DNA of 64,000 bases from Verrucomicrobiota bacterium (GCA_003164675.1 PLTX01000020.1:1-64000), one strand, 5' to 3'. Shown: positions 9,703 through 19,507, numbered from the stretch's first letter. Numbers and translations are program-made. Notes: generated by a model not told the origin, from the letters alone.

Positions 9703-10974
9703 TCAGGACAGGATCTTCGCCTTCCTAAGCAGGGAGCGGATGCGGTCGTCGAGGGCTTTTTGGTCGGTGGCGAAGGAGTAGAGCGCGCTGAGGTTCATGA
9801 GGGCGTCGAGTCCGACTTTGCCGGAGGCGAGTCGGTCCTTCCAGGTCGCATACACGGGGATCTTGCCGTCCTTGATCGCGGTCTGAATATCGGCGGCGGA
9901 CCAACGCGGCAGGAAATCGCCGAATCCGGCTTTCTCGAAATGTGTCTGGAGATCGCCGGGTTTGAGGGTGTCAAGGTTCTTGCGAAGCAGGTCTTCGACC
10001 GCATCCTTGAACTTCTGCGGGACGGTCCAGAGTGTTTCCCCGTTGAACTGTGCGAGCGTGACCCCGGGCGCCAGTGGCACATCGGGGTCGTTGGCGACCT
10101 GGGAGGTGACCTTCGCGCGCGGGTTGGCGCGGTATTCGGCGGCAGCCTTGGTCGGTATCGTGTGGACGTCAACCCCGGCGAGATCGGCAATTTGCGGGCC
10201 GGAGCGGATACTGGCGGCGATGAGTTTTGTTTTCGTGCGGCCCGATTTGCGCAAGTCGAGCAATGCGCGTTGCGTGGCCAGCGTGGCCTTCTCGCCGACA
10301 TTGCGGCCGTCGCCCAGCTTGTTGTCGGCCACGACAGAGTTCAGGCGGCCGAGGAACACGTTTACAAAGTCGGGCTTGGTCAGCAACGACGCGACGTAGT
10401 TATGTCGAGCGGAGAATCCGAGCGTGAAATTGAGCGGGACGCCGGCCTGCGCCAGCTTGCGCGCGCTCAGATAACCGGCGGGTGTCAGCGGCACCTTGAC
10501 GTAGAAGCGTTCGGGACAAATCGCGAAGTAGCGTTTGCCGTAGGCGATTGTGCGTTCGACGTCGGCGGCCAGATCGGTGTGCAATTCGACGCTGACGTTG
10601 GCGTCGAACCGGTCGACGAGGCGCAGGGCGTGATGGGCGTTGAGGATGAACGCGATTTCGAGGATGAGATCCTGTTCGCCGATCCCGGGCGCGGCATCGA
10701 GAACAACGCGGGCGGCTTTCGCGACGAGATCGTCGTAGATGCCTTTTTGGATTTCCTTATTGAGCAGGGTGTTGTTGGTCGTCAACGCATCGAACGAAGA
10801 GTTCCACAACTTGCCGGCTTCGTCGATGTCGCCGGTATCGAGCCAGAGGCGGGTGCCGGTGTCGCGCACCTTGCGCCATTCCGGATCGTCCTTGACCGCG
10901 ACGGCCGGTTTGCCGAACTGGTGGACAAACCCCTCGCAGGCGAATGCGTGCACGCTGGATTCCAAATTCATCAT
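9703..10974 (-). CDS. Transaldolase-family protein (long form)
   Basis: This is a predicted class I aldolase of the transaldolase/fructose-6-phosphate aldolase family, acting in the non-oxidative pentose phosphate pathway. Supporting motifs are TNNTLLNKEI, VSVELHTDLAADVERTI, the Schiff-base region FYVKVPLTPAG, and PLNFTLGFSARH. At 423 aa it is longer than E. coli transaldolase (about 317 aa), with additional sequence at both ends. The first track codon is TTG; ATG at 10974 has GGAGG about 8 nt upstream (ACGGAGGCATTGGCC), so I use it. The precise activity, transaldolase versus a related aldolase, is not settled by motifs alone. Confidence 0.8.
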   Translation of the reverse strand: MMNLESSVHAFACEGFVHQFGKPAVAVKDDPEWRKVRDTGTRLWLDTGDIDEAGKLWNSSFDALTTNNTLLNKEIQKGIYDDLVAKAARVVLDAAPGIGEQDLILEIAFILNAHHALRLVDRFDANVSVELHTDLAADVERTIAYGKRYFAICPERFYVKVPLTPAGYLSARKLAQAGVPLNFTLGFSARHNYVASLLTKPDFVNVFLGRLNSVVADNKLGDGRNVGEKATLATQRALLDLRKSGRTKTKLIAASIRSGPQIADLAGVDVHTIPTKAAAEYRANPRAKVTSQVANDPDVPLAPGVTLAQFNGETLWTVPQKFKDAVEDLLRKNLDTLKPGDLQTHFEKAGFGDFLPRWSAADIQTAIKDGKIPVYATWKDRLASGKVGLDALMNLSALYSFATDQKALDDRIRSLLRKAKILS

Positions 10975-11221
10975 GGCCAATGCCTCCGTAAAACCGAGAA
11001 TGTTCTGTGACCTTCGAGAACGCCACTCGGTATTTGTCGCCGGAATTCACCCGCGCGTCAAGCTGCGAGGAGTCGATGGGGATCGGACGGCGCGACCGAC
11101 AGGTGCGCGCGATCGATCAACAGCGCAGCCTCAAACGTCCGAGCCGACGGTATCCAGCGTCAGCAGGTGAAGCCGTCGCGGCGAGTGATTCGTCAACGGG
11201 CTTCCCTTTCGAATCCAGCCC

Positions 11222-12652
11222 CTACCACACGCCGGTGCGGAGATACTCATCAATCGCGGCTGCGGCCTTGCGGCCGGCGCCCATGGCCAGGATCACGGTG
11301 GCGGCGCCGGTGACAATGTCGCCCGCGCCGAACACGCCCACCTTTGAGGTTTTGAGCGTTTCGGGGTCGGCTTCGATATAGCCTCCCTTGCGCGTCTTGA
11401 GATCGGGTGTGGTGGATTGCACGAGCGGGTTGCTGCTGGTGCCGACGGCGATGATCACCACGTCCAGCGGCAACTCGTATTCCGAACCTCGAATCGGCAC
11501 GGGCCGACGACGGCCGGACTCGTCGGCGAGGCCAAGCTCCATCTTGATGCACCGCGCAGCTCGCAGCCAGCCCTTGTCGTTGCCGAGGAATTCGACGGGA
11601 TTGTTCAGCAACAGAAACTGGATGCCTTCTTCCCGGGCGTGCTTGACTTCCTCGGCGCGGGCCGGCATTTCGGCTTCGGAACGGCGATAAATGACGTAGG
11701 CGTTCTTCGCGCCGAGCCGCAACGCGCTGCGGATGGCGTCCATCGCCGTGTTGCCGCCGCCGACCACGGCCACGTTCCTGCCGCGGCAATCGTATATCGG
11801 CTCATCGTACTCGGGGAATTTGTAGGCCTTCATCAGGTTGACGCGCGTCAGGAACTCATTGGCCGAATAGACCCCGCACAGGTTTTCGCCGGGCACGCCG
11901 AGGAACTGCGGCAATCCCGCGCCGGTGGCGACGAGCACCGCGTGGTAGCCCTCTTCGCCAAGCAGTTCGTCCACCGTGACCGTTTTGCCGACGACGATGT
12001 TGGTCTGAAATTCGACGCCCATCCGCTTCATGTTCTCGACTTCCTGTCGCACGATCTCTTTCGGAAGCCGAAACTCGGGAATGCCGTAGATCAGCACGCC
12101 GCCGATCTCGTGCAGCGCTTCAAATACCGTGACCTGATGCCCTTTCTGGATAAGATCGCCCGCCGCGCTCAAGCCCGCCGGGCCGCTGCCGACAATGGCG
12201 ACTTTCTTACCCGTGGGCGGCGCGATGGGTGGCAGGCCGATCTGGCCGGTCTCGCGTTCGTAATCCGCCACGAACCTCTCGAGATACCCGATGCCCACCG
12301 CCCCGAACTTCTTGTTCATGATGCACGTGCCTTCGCACTGGTCTTCTTGCGGGCAGACCCGGCCGGTGATCGCGGGCAGAATGTCGTCCTCGCGAATCTT
12401 GGCGGCCGCCGCGAGATAATCGCCCGCGAGCACCAACGCGATGAAGTCCTTGACCTTTACGCCGACGGGGCAGCCGTCGACGCACTTCGGGTGGGCGCAT
12501 TCGAGGCAGCGCATCGCCTCTTGCGTGGCCAGATGAAAATTGAGGCCAAGGTTGACCTCCGCAAAATTCTGCCGTCGATGCTCCGGTTCCTGCTCGGGCA
12601 TTTTCTGGCGGGGAATCTTGGTCCGATCTTTGGGTGTCAGGGGGTTGGCCAT
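11222..12652 (-). CDS. nfnB: NfnB/GltD-type NADPH-binding flavoprotein with Fe-S motifs (glutamate synthase small-subunit family)
   Basis: The N-terminal cysteine motifs (CLECAHPKCVDGCPVG and CPQEDQCEGTC) bind [4Fe-4S] clusters. An FAD-binding GSGPAGLSAAGDL and an NAD(P)-binding GGGNTAMDAIRSALR follow. This is the GltD/NfnB architecture. Because the gene directly follows an NfnA-like gene, the pair more likely forms the NADH-dependent ferredoxin:NADP oxidoreductase (electron-bifurcating transhydrogenase) than glutamate synthase; no large GltB subunit is present. I choose ATG 12652 (MANPLTPKDR), 7 nt after the nfnA stop. An upstream ATG at 12676 would overlap nfnA. Confidence 0.85.
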   Translation of the reverse strand: MANPLTPKDRTKIPRQKMPEQEPEHRRQNFAEVNLGLNFHLATQEAMRCLECAHPKCVDGCPVGVKVKDFIALVLAGDYLAAAAKIREDDILPAITGRVCPQEDQCEGTCIMNKKFGAVGIGYLERFVADYERETGQIGLPPIAPPTGKKVAIVGSGPAGLSAAGDLIQKGHQVTVFEALHEIGGVLIYGIPEFRLPKEIVRQEVENMKRMGVEFQTNIVVGKTVTVDELLGEEGYHAVLVATGAGLPQFLGVPGENLCGVYSANEFLTRVNLMKAYKFPEYDEPIYDCRGRNVAVVGGGNTAMDAIRSALRLGAKNAYVIYRRSEAEMPARAEEVKHAREEGIQFLLLNNPVEFLGNDKGWLRAARCIKMELGLADESGRRRPVPIRGSEYELPLDVVIIAVGTSSNPLVQSTTPDLKTRKGGYIEADPETLKTSKVGVFGAGDIVTGAATVILAMGAGRKAAAAIDEYLRTGVW

Positions 12653-12659
12653 AACAAAG

Positions 12660-13556
12660 TCAACGCGGCGTGACATCCTCGAGTTTGCATCGGTGGCGTA
12701 TCAGATCCAGGTCAGGTTTCGGGTCGCTGACAAACCGCTCCAGCGCCTGGCGCTCGGCTTCGCGGTACATGGCGTTGCGTTTGGCCAGGCCGTCGAAGTC
12801 CACCTCGTGCGCATCGAATTCCGGGCCGTCCACGCAGGCAAACTGGCTGCGGCCCGCCACCTGCACGCGACAACCGCCGCACATGCCGGTGCCGTCCACC
12901 ATGATCGGGTTGAGGCTGACGAGCGTTTTGATACCGTGTGGACGAGTCGTCTCGGCGACGGCGCGCATCATCGGGATCGGGCCAATGGCCAGCACCAGAT
13001 CGATCTTCCTCTCGCCGGCGATCAACGCCTTCAGCTTGTCCGTGACCAACCCTTTCTCGCCGTAGCTGCCGTCGTCCGTGGTCACAAACACCTCGTCGCT
13101 GATGGCACGAGCCTCGTTCTCCAGGACGAGGAGGTCTTTGGTGCGGGCGCCGAGGACGGTGATGACGTGGTTGCCGGCCCCTCGAAGCGCCTTGGCGGTC
13201 GGATAGGCGATCGCGGTCCCCACGCCGCCGCCGATGACCACCACCGTCCCGAATAAACGAATGTCCGACGGGCGACCGAGCGGCCCGACCACGTCAGGGA
13301 TGATATCGCCCGCGTCGAATCGGTTCAGCAACTTGGTCGTCTTGCCAATGCCTTGGACGATGAGCGTAATCGTGCCGTCCGTCGGATTGGACTCCGCGAC
13401 GGTCAACGGGATGCGTTCGCCGTGCTCGTGAATGCGAACGATGACGAACTGCCCGGGCTGCTGTTTTCGCGCAATGCGCGGAGCCACGATACGGAACAAT
13501 TTGACGTCCGGTGCCAGGAAGCGCGCTTCCGCGATGCTAAATCCGTCGGTTCCCAT
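12660..13556 (-). CDS. nfnA: NfnA-type FAD/[2Fe-2S] subunit (ferredoxin:NADP reductase / sulfide dehydrogenase-like)
   Basis: This ferredoxin-reductase-fold protein resembles PyrK/NfnA. An FAD domain (QFVIVRIHEHGERIPLTVAES) is followed by an NAD-binding domain (VVVIGGGVGTAIAYPTAKAL). The C-terminal cluster motif MCGGCRVQV...FACVDGPEFD supplies the four cysteine positions typical of a [2Fe-2S] cluster. The ORF track starts at a TTG; the first in-frame ATG at 13556 (MGTDGFSIAEA) gives a family-like N-terminus of 298 aa. No strong ribosome site is visible. It is immediately upstream of nfnB. A sulfide-dehydrogenase-type activity is an alternative. Confidence 0.83.
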   Translation of the reverse strand: MGTDGFSIAEARFLAPDVKLFRIVAPRIARKQQPGQFVIVRIHEHGERIPLTVAESNPTDGTITLIVQGIGKTTKLLNRFDAGDIIPDVVGPLGRPSDIRLFGTVVVIGGGVGTAIAYPTAKALRGAGNHVITVLGARTKDLLVLENEARAISDEVFVTTDDGSYGEKGLVTDKLKALIAGERKIDLVLAIGPIPMMRAVAETTRPHGIKTLVSLNPIMVDGTGMCGGCRVQVAGRSQFACVDGPEFDAHEVDFDGLAKRNAMYREAERQALERFVSDPKPDLDLIRHRCKLEDVTPR

Positions 13557-13790
13557 GATACAACCCAGGTACTTGTAATGCTCCAACAGGTTCCCCGCAA
13601 GCGCAGACGTTCACGTACTGCTACGCGTCCAGGGGGAGATCGGTGGTGGCAGGTATGGCAGGAACCGGCTTCGCAGGAATAATCCGGTGGATTCAGGCAG
13701 GTGAATTTCCGATCCCGCACCGCGACCTCGCGGGTGCCTCATCTCACGGTCTCTGTCCGGTGTTGATCGGTCTCGGACTGCGTCAATGCG

Positions 13791-16532
13791 TCAAAACGGG
13801 TTTTTCAGTCCCTTGGGAAGATGGGATTTCTTCGTGCTGATCTTGATTTTGTCCTGGCCCTCGAACGTGCTTCCATCAACGAAAGTCCCGTTCACGGTCA
13901 GTACCCGGACCTTGCCATTCTTGACGGTTCCCAAGCTGGCGATCAGATCATTCACGTTGAACTCGACAACCAGATCCGGAATTCCATCCTTCTTTTTCTT
14001 GGGGCAACCGCGCGTGTACACGAACGGAGCCGCCACGTCTTCAATCACGGAGTTGGTGTTCGCCAACACGCCGTTCAACGTCACGCTGGCGGGGACGATG
14101 TTGGTTACGTGCATCGACTCGGTTCCCACGATGGCCACCTGGATCACGCCACCGGCATTGGTGTTGACCACGACCGGGCAGAAACCCGGGGCGATGTCCA
14201 CAATGACCTGCTGTGGGGCCGTGACCGTGACGCTAAACGTGCACGAGGTGGTGTTCCCGGCGGGGTCGACGGCGGTGCAGACCACCGGTGTTGTTCCCAG
14301 CGGGAAGATCGAGCCCGAGGCCGGCACGCAGGTAACGGTCGCTGTAACCGAGCAATTATCGACGGCCGTCGGCGTGGAAAATGTCACCACCGCCGATGAC
14401 TGCGATATGCTCACGTTGTTGGTGATGTTGGACTGGCAGGTGATCTGCGGCAGCATGGTATCCGCGACGATGAAGCTGGTCGTGCAGTTGGTGGTGTTGC
14501 CCGCCTGGTCCGCGACGGTGATCGTCACCGTGTTCGTCCCCGCAAACGCGATGGTTCCATTGGTGGGTGACTGGGTGATGACCAGATCGTTGGAGGGCGT
14601 GCAATTGTCGGTTGCGACCACCGCGCCGGTGAAATCCGGCACGACGGCCTCGCAATTGGTATTGGCCGAAGCAACGATCGAGGTGGCGCACTGCGAGATG
14701 GTCGGCGGTTGATTGGCAACGACCGGGACGCACTCGGAAAACTCGGAGGTGTTGGAACTGCTGTCGCTGGCCGTGGCTGTGATGAACTCGCCCACGAGAT
14801 CGGAGTTTGTAAAGGCGGCGCTGAATGAGGCCCCACCACTCAGGTCGGAGGTGACATCGGCGGACCCAAGGAATACCTGGCCTTGCCCAAAGCCGGACGG
14901 ATCACAGTTGACGTTGGCAAAGAACTCGAGATGCGCGGTCGTGGCGCTGCCGGAATTGGCGATGGAGCCTTGGATCAGCACGCCGCTGTTGGAGCAAACG
15001 GCGGAGGTGAGCACGGGGAAGTTCTGGAAATTGTTCGGACCCGAGGGGAAGACGCCGAAGGCATGGTTTGAAGTGACGCCATCGGCGCCCAGGTCGATGC
15101 CCAGCACGGCGTTGGAGAAAATCGAATTCCCAAAGATCGCGTTGTCAACGGCGTTGCTGACCACGGTCACGCCGTTGCTGCCATTGAACGCGATGATGTT
15201 GCCCTCACCGGACGATGTTCCTCCGATCAGATTGGTCGAGGCCTCCGCGAGGGTCCCGTCGATCAGAACGCCCGATTGGCTGTTGCCCAAATTGTTCGTG
15301 CCCGTGGCATCCGTTCCGATGAAGTTCCCCTGTACGACGTTGGCGTCGGCCGGGAAGAAGCTCGGCCCATTAGAGCCCGCGACAGCGATCCCGTTGCCCG
15401 TATTCTGAATGATGACGTTACCGGCGCCCGAGGCCGCGCCGACGATGTTGGCCGTCCCGGAAACAATCACTCCGTCGCCTGTGTTGCTGGATATTGTGCT
15501 GGCGACGAGACGGTTGGTGCTGCCGTCCAGAATCAACCCGCCGGTGCCATTGGCCGACAGGGTGACGCTGGAGAGAATGTTGTTGTTGTTCGTGCTTCCC
15601 GCGAAGGCGCCGACGTTCACCCCGACGTGGAGATTGGCGGATATCGTGCTGTTGACCAGGTCGTTACTGGACCCCCCGATATCCACGCCGTCTGCGCCGT
15701 TGGCGTATATGGTGTCGTTGGAGAAGTTGTTGTTGTCGCCATCCATCAGCACACCGGCTTGGCTGTTGGACGAGATAATGGTGCTCACGAAGCTATTGGT
15801 GCCGCCGGCGAGGTCCACCCCGACGCCGTTGTTGGACGATATCAGGCTGCCGATGACGCTGTTGTTTCCGCCAAGGATGGCGACCCCGTCCCCGTTATTG
15901 TTCGTGACCACATTTGCTGTCAATGTGTTGAAGGAACCCAGAAGCTGGATCGCCGTACTGTTGAGAACGAAGACGTTGCCGGTAAAGGAATTGGTGTCGC
16001 CGCTGCATTCGACACCAACGAGGTTGTTGCTAATCGCGTTTTCCGAGAGCGTCACGCCGTTCGTGACGGACATGCCGACCCCGTTGAAGTTCTGGACGGT
16101 CAGGCCTTGAACCGACCCGGCAACAGTAAACGTCAACCCGGTGGCGACCCCTGCGCCGAGGAGGCTCCCATCCAACGCGATCAGCAGCACGGGGTTGTTC
16201 GTCAGCGTACCCGGATTCTCGCCAAGGCTGGAACCAGACTGGCTGAACCCATTGATGGTGAAAGAGTTCGAGATCGTCGGCAAAGTCGACTGGGGAGCGA
16301 TTGTTTTCACCGTGCCATCGAAGGGCTGAATGGCGAAATTGATGGTGACGGGCGGAGAGCTGGTGTTGCCGTCGATGATGGCCTGGCGCAGGGACCCGGC
16401 GCCGCTGTCAGCAGTGTTGACCACCGTGATTATTGTGGTGGCGAGCGCGCTGGAACGATCAGACCCGGAGTCGAAAACAATCAACGCGGTGGTCAGTAGT
16501 ACGCCGCAACAGAATCGCACAGGGGTTTTCAT
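13791..16532 (-). CDS. Large secreted protein: right-handed beta-helix repeats plus two HYR domains
   Basis: A signal peptide (MKTPVRFCCGVLLTTALIVF...) leads to the opening NTADSGAGSLRQAI, a motif typical of bacterial surface beta-helix proteins. Residues about 130-480 are short repeats rich in Asn, Gly, Ser and Val (SNNGVGVDLAGG, SNTGDGVIVSGT), consistent with parallel beta-helix rungs. From about residue 605 two HYR (hyalin-repeat, Ig-like) domains follow, each with a DNC motif and GNTTNCT/GNTTSCT. The C-terminal part carries KKKKDGIPDLVVEFNVNDLIAS, possibly a metal-binding or anchoring region. Function is unknown: adhesion or glycan binding are guesses. It is a single gene, divergent from the FecR gene. 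Confidence 0.8.
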   Translation of the reverse strand: MKTPVRFCCGVLLTTALIVFDSGSDRSSALATTIITVVNTADSGAGSLRQAIIDGNTSSPPVTINFAIQPFDGTVKTIAPQSTLPTISNSFTINGFSQSGSSLGENPGTLTNNPVLLIALDGSLLGAGVATGLTFTVAGSVQGLTVQNFNGVGMSVTNGVTLSENAISNNLVGVECSGDTNSFTGNVFVLNSTAIQLLGSFNTLTANVVTNNNGDGVAILGGNNSVIGSLISSNNGVGVDLAGGTNSFVSTIISSNSQAGVLMDGDNNNFSNDTIYANGADGVDIGGSSNDLVNSTISANLHVGVNVGAFAGSTNNNNILSSVTLSANGTGGLILDGSTNRLVASTISSNTGDGVIVSGTANIVGAASGAGNVIIQNTGNGIAVAGSNGPSFFPADANVVQGNFIGTDATGTNNLGNSQSGVLIDGTLAEASTNLIGGTSSGEGNIIAFNGSNGVTVVSNAVDNAIFGNSIFSNAVLGIDLGADGVTSNHAFGVFPSGPNNFQNFPVLTSAVCSNSGVLIQGSIANSGSATTAHLEFFANVNCDPSGFGQGQVFLGSADVTSDLSGGASFSAAFTNSDLVGEFITATASDSSSNTSEFSECVPVVANQPPTISQCATSIVASANTNCEAVVPDFTGAVVATDNCTPSNDLVITQSPTNGTIAFAGTNTVTITVADQAGNTTNCTTSFIVADTMLPQITCQSNITNNVSISQSSAVVTFSTPTAVDNCSVTATVTCVPASGSIFPLGTTPVVCTAVDPAGNTTSCTFSVTVTAPQQVIVDIAPGFCPVVVNTNAGGVIQVAIVGTESMHVTNIVPASVTLNGVLANTNSVIEDVAAPFVYTRGCPKKKKDGIPDLVVEFNVNDLIASLGTVKNGKVRVLTVNGTFVDGSTFEGQDKIKISTKKSHLPKGLKNPF

Positions 16533-16810
16533 GGCGCTCTTTTCCGTAATTCCCAGTCTTCTCCAAATCCATTCCGCAACCAGCTCGACCCTTGACGATC
16601 AAACACCGCCGGCATCGAAAGTGAATCGTAACCGAACGACGGGATCAAACGCCAGAGGAATCGCGCCAGCGAAAATGGCGCGGGTCGATCACCAACTCGG
16701 TTCACCGCTTCTTCCCGAAAACCGCACCACGTGGTTTCCGGCAAAAAACAAATGCCCCGGTGATTGTCAAACGACTTTCGGGTGGTTTAGTGTTGACTCC
16801 GCAACCCAGC

Positions 16811-16816
16811 TATAAT
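16811..16816 (+). promoter_or_regulatory. Predicted -10 element upstream of the FecR gene
   Basis: A perfect TATAAT lies 32 nt before the ATG of the FecR gene. A TTGACT is present at 16793, but the spacer is only 12 nt, so the -35 partner is doubtful. The rest of the 316-bp space 16533-16848 shows no gene. It must hold the promoters for both divergent genes. Confidence 0.4.
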
Positions 16817-16848
16817 AGCAACGGGGTTGAGGACTCGAGACCCACTGC

Positions 16849-17751
16849 ATGAATCGATGGCGAGGCTCGTTTTTTTTGGTTGGCGCCCTGATCACCTTCC
16901 CGCTGCTGCCCGCGGCGAATGGATCTCCGACTGCTTTGGAGAGCGCCACCGTCAGCGAGATCAAGAACGAGGTGAGCTATCAGGCCGCCGACGGGTCGGA
17001 ACACGCCGCCAAGGTGGAGGATGTAGTCCAGGGGCGGGACGTGGTCAAGACCGGCAGCAATTCCATGGCCGAGTTGGAATTTCCGGACGGGACATTGACC
17101 CGCCTGGGGTCGCATAGCGCCTTCACATTTGCCGCCGAGAGCCGCGAGGTGCAGACGCACGGTGGTCTGAGCGTGTTTTTCATCCCGAAGGGCATGGGGG
17201 GTCTCCGCGTCGTGTCCCACGCCGTGGTGGGCACGGTCGAAGGCTGCACGGTGGTTGTGGAGGAGATCGAGCGACGCCAGGGAGGTACGACCCAGCATTG
17301 GACGAAGTTTCTTCTGGTGGAAGGCTCGCGGGCCAGCGTGTCGCTCCCAAACGGGAAGCAAACGTCGTCCTTGCGTGCCGGCCGGGGAATTTTTCAACGC
17401 GAGGGGGCGTCGACACTCAGTCCGCCGTTCGATTTCGATGTCAAGGCGCTCACGGAGAACGCCACCATCTTAACGAAGTTCCAGCGCTCGTGGCCGGGCC
17501 TGGACGACATCAACGCCGTCATTGAAAAGCAATTCAGGCAGTTGAAAAGCGGGAGGATGGTGCATACTTCCTTCTACTGGACCGGCCGGGGCACGCAACA
17601 AGGGACGCTGCCCGCCCAATTTCCCGTTCCCGAGATTCCCGGTATGCAAACGCCGCCATACAACGACTCGGGATCGCGGGACGGCTTGTTGCTTTACGAG
17701 TTCGACAACATCGCCGGAGCCAACCAGCCGACACCGAGTTCAATCAAGTGA
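16849..17751 (+). CDS. Secreted FecR-domain protein
   Basis: A signal peptide (MNRWRGSFFLVGALITFPLLPAANG) is followed by a FecR-type beta-domain: KVEDVVQGRDVVKTGSNSMAELEFPDGTLTRLGSHSAFTF, then GLRVVSHAVVGTVEG. In this variant the domain is exported rather than attached to an inner-membrane anti-sigma helix, and no sigma factor is adjacent. It is therefore not an obvious iron-signalling FecR. The C-terminal half is unfamiliar. Its TGA overlaps the GTG of the next gene, an outer-membrane barrel, so the two probably work together at the cell surface. Confidence 0.8.
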   Translation: MNRWRGSFFLVGALITFPLLPAANGSPTALESATVSEIKNEVSYQAADGSEHAAKVEDVVQGRDVVKTGSNSMAELEFPDGTLTRLGSHSAFTFAAESREVQTHGGLSVFFIPKGMGGLRVVSHAVVGTVEGCTVVVEEIERRQGGTTQHWTKFLLVEGSRASVSLPNGKQTSSLRAGRGIFQREGASTLSPPFDFDVKALTENATILTKFQRSWPGLDDINAVIEKQFRQLKSGRMVHTSFYWTGRGTQQGTLPAQFPVPEIPGMQTPPYNDSGSRDGLLLYEFDNIAGANQPTPSSIK

Positions 17752-18746
17752 GAGCTGCTAAAGGAAATCCATGGTCTCGCGGACTAAGCGGCAGCGTGAA
17801 ACTTTTCTGGTGTTCGCTTTTCTTCGCAGCGTCGATGGCGCCTGCGCAAGAGCCGCAGTTGTTCCTGACCGACCAGCGTGCGTTTGGTAATCTGGGTCCC
17901 GCGCCATCCACTGAGTCGCAGCCGCAGGAGGAGGAATATCGGGACGAGTTGGGCCCGCTCCACCCCTTGTTGAGTTTGCGGTATACCGCGTTTCAGGCCT
18001 ATAGCGACACGTCGTACCTCTACGACTCCAACATCTTGCTGACGTTTCACAAACCGGTCGAGGACATGGTGCTCGACCAGGTTTTCGGGGCGTCTTATGC
18101 GCCGAGGGTTTTCGATGATCTGAAGACCGTGGTTTACTACCAGCATTACATCGATCGTTACGATTCCAACGGCGCATTCGATTTTGACGGCGACCAAGCC
18201 GGCGTGGACCTGGCGTACACCCTCGTAAAACCCGCGATTCCCCATCATGAAGAACAGACCTCATCGGTTTGGACCCTGTACGGCGACGGCTCGTACGAGC
18301 GGCTCACGTCGACGCCGGATGACGTGCGGATCTTCGAGATGGTGGATACGAGGATTGGCCTGCGTTGCGACTACCATGATGTGTTGCCCTGGTGGGGAGG
18401 ATCTGTAAAGCATATCGCGCCGTTTTACGGTTATCAGTTTGACTGGCGGGTTTCGGACCCGGCCGTTCTGACCCGGGCCGACAACACGTTTTTCCTGGGG
18501 GTGAGTCTGGACCTGATGCGGAATGTGTACGTGCAATTCCTTGGGCAGGCGCAGTGGCAGGATTACCTCAACGAAAACCGCAGCGACGTTACCGAGACGC
18601 TCTCGGCGTCGTTGATCTGGCGCATCAACAAGTATGCATCGTTGAACGCCAGCGCACTGTTTGCCAACAACAACTCCAGCATGAATGCGTTGTCTTATAG
18701 AGTTATTAGTGCCGGCCCGAACGTGACGCTGCAAATCCGCTTCTGA
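17748..18746 (+). CDS. Predicted outer-membrane beta-barrel protein
   Basis: No enzyme motif is recognised. A hydrophobic export signal (VKLFWCSLFFAASMAPAQ) is followed by alternating aromatic/polar strands (SYLYDSNILLTFH, KTVVYYQHYIDRYD, NVYVQFLGQAQWQDYL). It ends in a C-terminal phenylalanine (NVTLQIRF), the outer-membrane barrel insertion signal. The GTG at 17748 overlaps the FecR-gene stop (GTGA); a GTG at 17796 would trim the N-terminus to the signal peptide itself. FecR-like plus barrel tandem pairs occur in PVC bacteria; the transported or bound ligand is unknown. Confidence 0.7.
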   Translation: MRAAKGNPWSRGLSGSVKLFWCSLFFAASMAPAQEPQLFLTDQRAFGNLGPAPSTESQPQEEEYRDELGPLHPLLSLRYTAFQAYSDTSYLYDSNILLTFHKPVEDMVLDQVFGASYAPRVFDDLKTVVYYQHYIDRYDSNGAFDFDGDQAGVDLAYTLVKPAIPHHEEQTSSVWTLYGDGSYERLTSTPDDVRIFEMVDTRIGLRCDYHDVLPWWGGSVKHIAPFYGYQFDWRVSDPAVLTRADNTFFLGVSLDLMRNVYVQFLGQAQWQDYLNENRSDVTETLSASLIWRINKYASLNASALFANNNSSMNALSYRVISAGPNVTLQIRF

Positions 18747-18761
18747 TGTCCGCCTGTTCTC

Positions 18762-19496
18762 TCAGATGACAAAACGCTCACCGTCGCGGGCGATGTGGAG
18801 TCGAACCCTGGCGCGGTTCCTGAGCAGATCGTCACCGACGTGCGTGAGCACGATCCGTTTCGCGCCGATCTCCGCCTGATGCTCCCGGAGTTGTGTGTAA
18901 CTCAAATGTACCGGCGTACGCTGGTCAAAATCGGTGCATTCGGTCAACAGCAGATTGGCGCCTCGTGACATCGCGGGAATGGAATCGCACCAGGTTGTGT
19001 CACCGGTGAAGGCCACGGCGTTGCGGCGGTGTTCGATGCGATAGCCGAGGCAGGGAAACCGGTCCGTGTGCTGCATGCGGTACGCGTGGATGCGCATTCC
19101 GCGAATGGAAATCGGACGGCCGGGGCGGATGATCTTGTATACGACCGGGAAGCGGCGGCGATCCTTTGCCAGTTCGCCGTACATTAGATTCGTCAGCGCT
19201 TCGAGTCGCTCGGCACACAATGCGGAGCCGATCACCACGAGCGGACGGGTTCGCCGTGAGCGGTACTGGTAATCCAGAAGCAACATCGGCACGCCGCCGA
19301 TGTGATCGCCATGCAGGTGGGTGACCAAGATGAGATCGATTTCGTCCGCGGCGATTTTCGACCGATGCAACGCTTGCAGGATGGTCGGGCCGCAATCTAT
19401 CAGTGCCGTGGTGTTGCCAGCCTGCATGACGATAGCCGAATGAAACTGGCCCGCCGCGCCGAATGCATCTCCAGTCCCAAGAGTGGTCACGCGCAT
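18762..19496 (-). CDS. MBL-fold metallohydrolase (RNase Z/PhnP-like)
   Basis: This metallo-beta-lactamase-fold hydrolase opens MRVTTLGTGDAFGAAGQFHSA. It has the metal-binding motif THLHGDHIGG near residue 60, a second ligand region (AVAFTGDTTWCDSI) and a C-terminal VLTHVGDD. Length 244 aa fits small single-domain members. It lacks features that would prove tRNA 3'-processing RNase Z, so the substrate is unknown. It is convergent with the barrel gene (15-bp gap) and stands alone. Confidence 0.82.
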   Translation of the reverse strand: MRVTTLGTGDAFGAAGQFHSAIVMQAGNTTALIDCGPTILQALHRSKIAADEIDLILVTHLHGDHIGGVPMLLLDYQYRSRRTRPLVVIGSALCAERLEALTNLMYGELAKDRRRFPVVYKIIRPGRPISIRGMRIHAYRMQHTDRFPCLGYRIEHRRNAVAFTGDTTWCDSIPAMSRGANLLLTECTDFDQRTPVHLSYTQLREHQAEIGAKRIVLTHVGDDLLRNRARVRLHIARDGERFVI

Positions 19497-19507
19497 GGGA
19501 TACGTGA

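Noticed and set aside
11222-13556. Glutamate synthase (gltBD) as the identity of the flavoprotein pair
   Set aside because: There is no large GltB subunit; the adjacent FAD/[2Fe-2S] subunit fits the NfnAB pair better.
15276-16499. 407-aa plus-strand ORF
   Set aside because: Antisense to the secreted beta-helix protein, whose repeats keep the opposite strand open.
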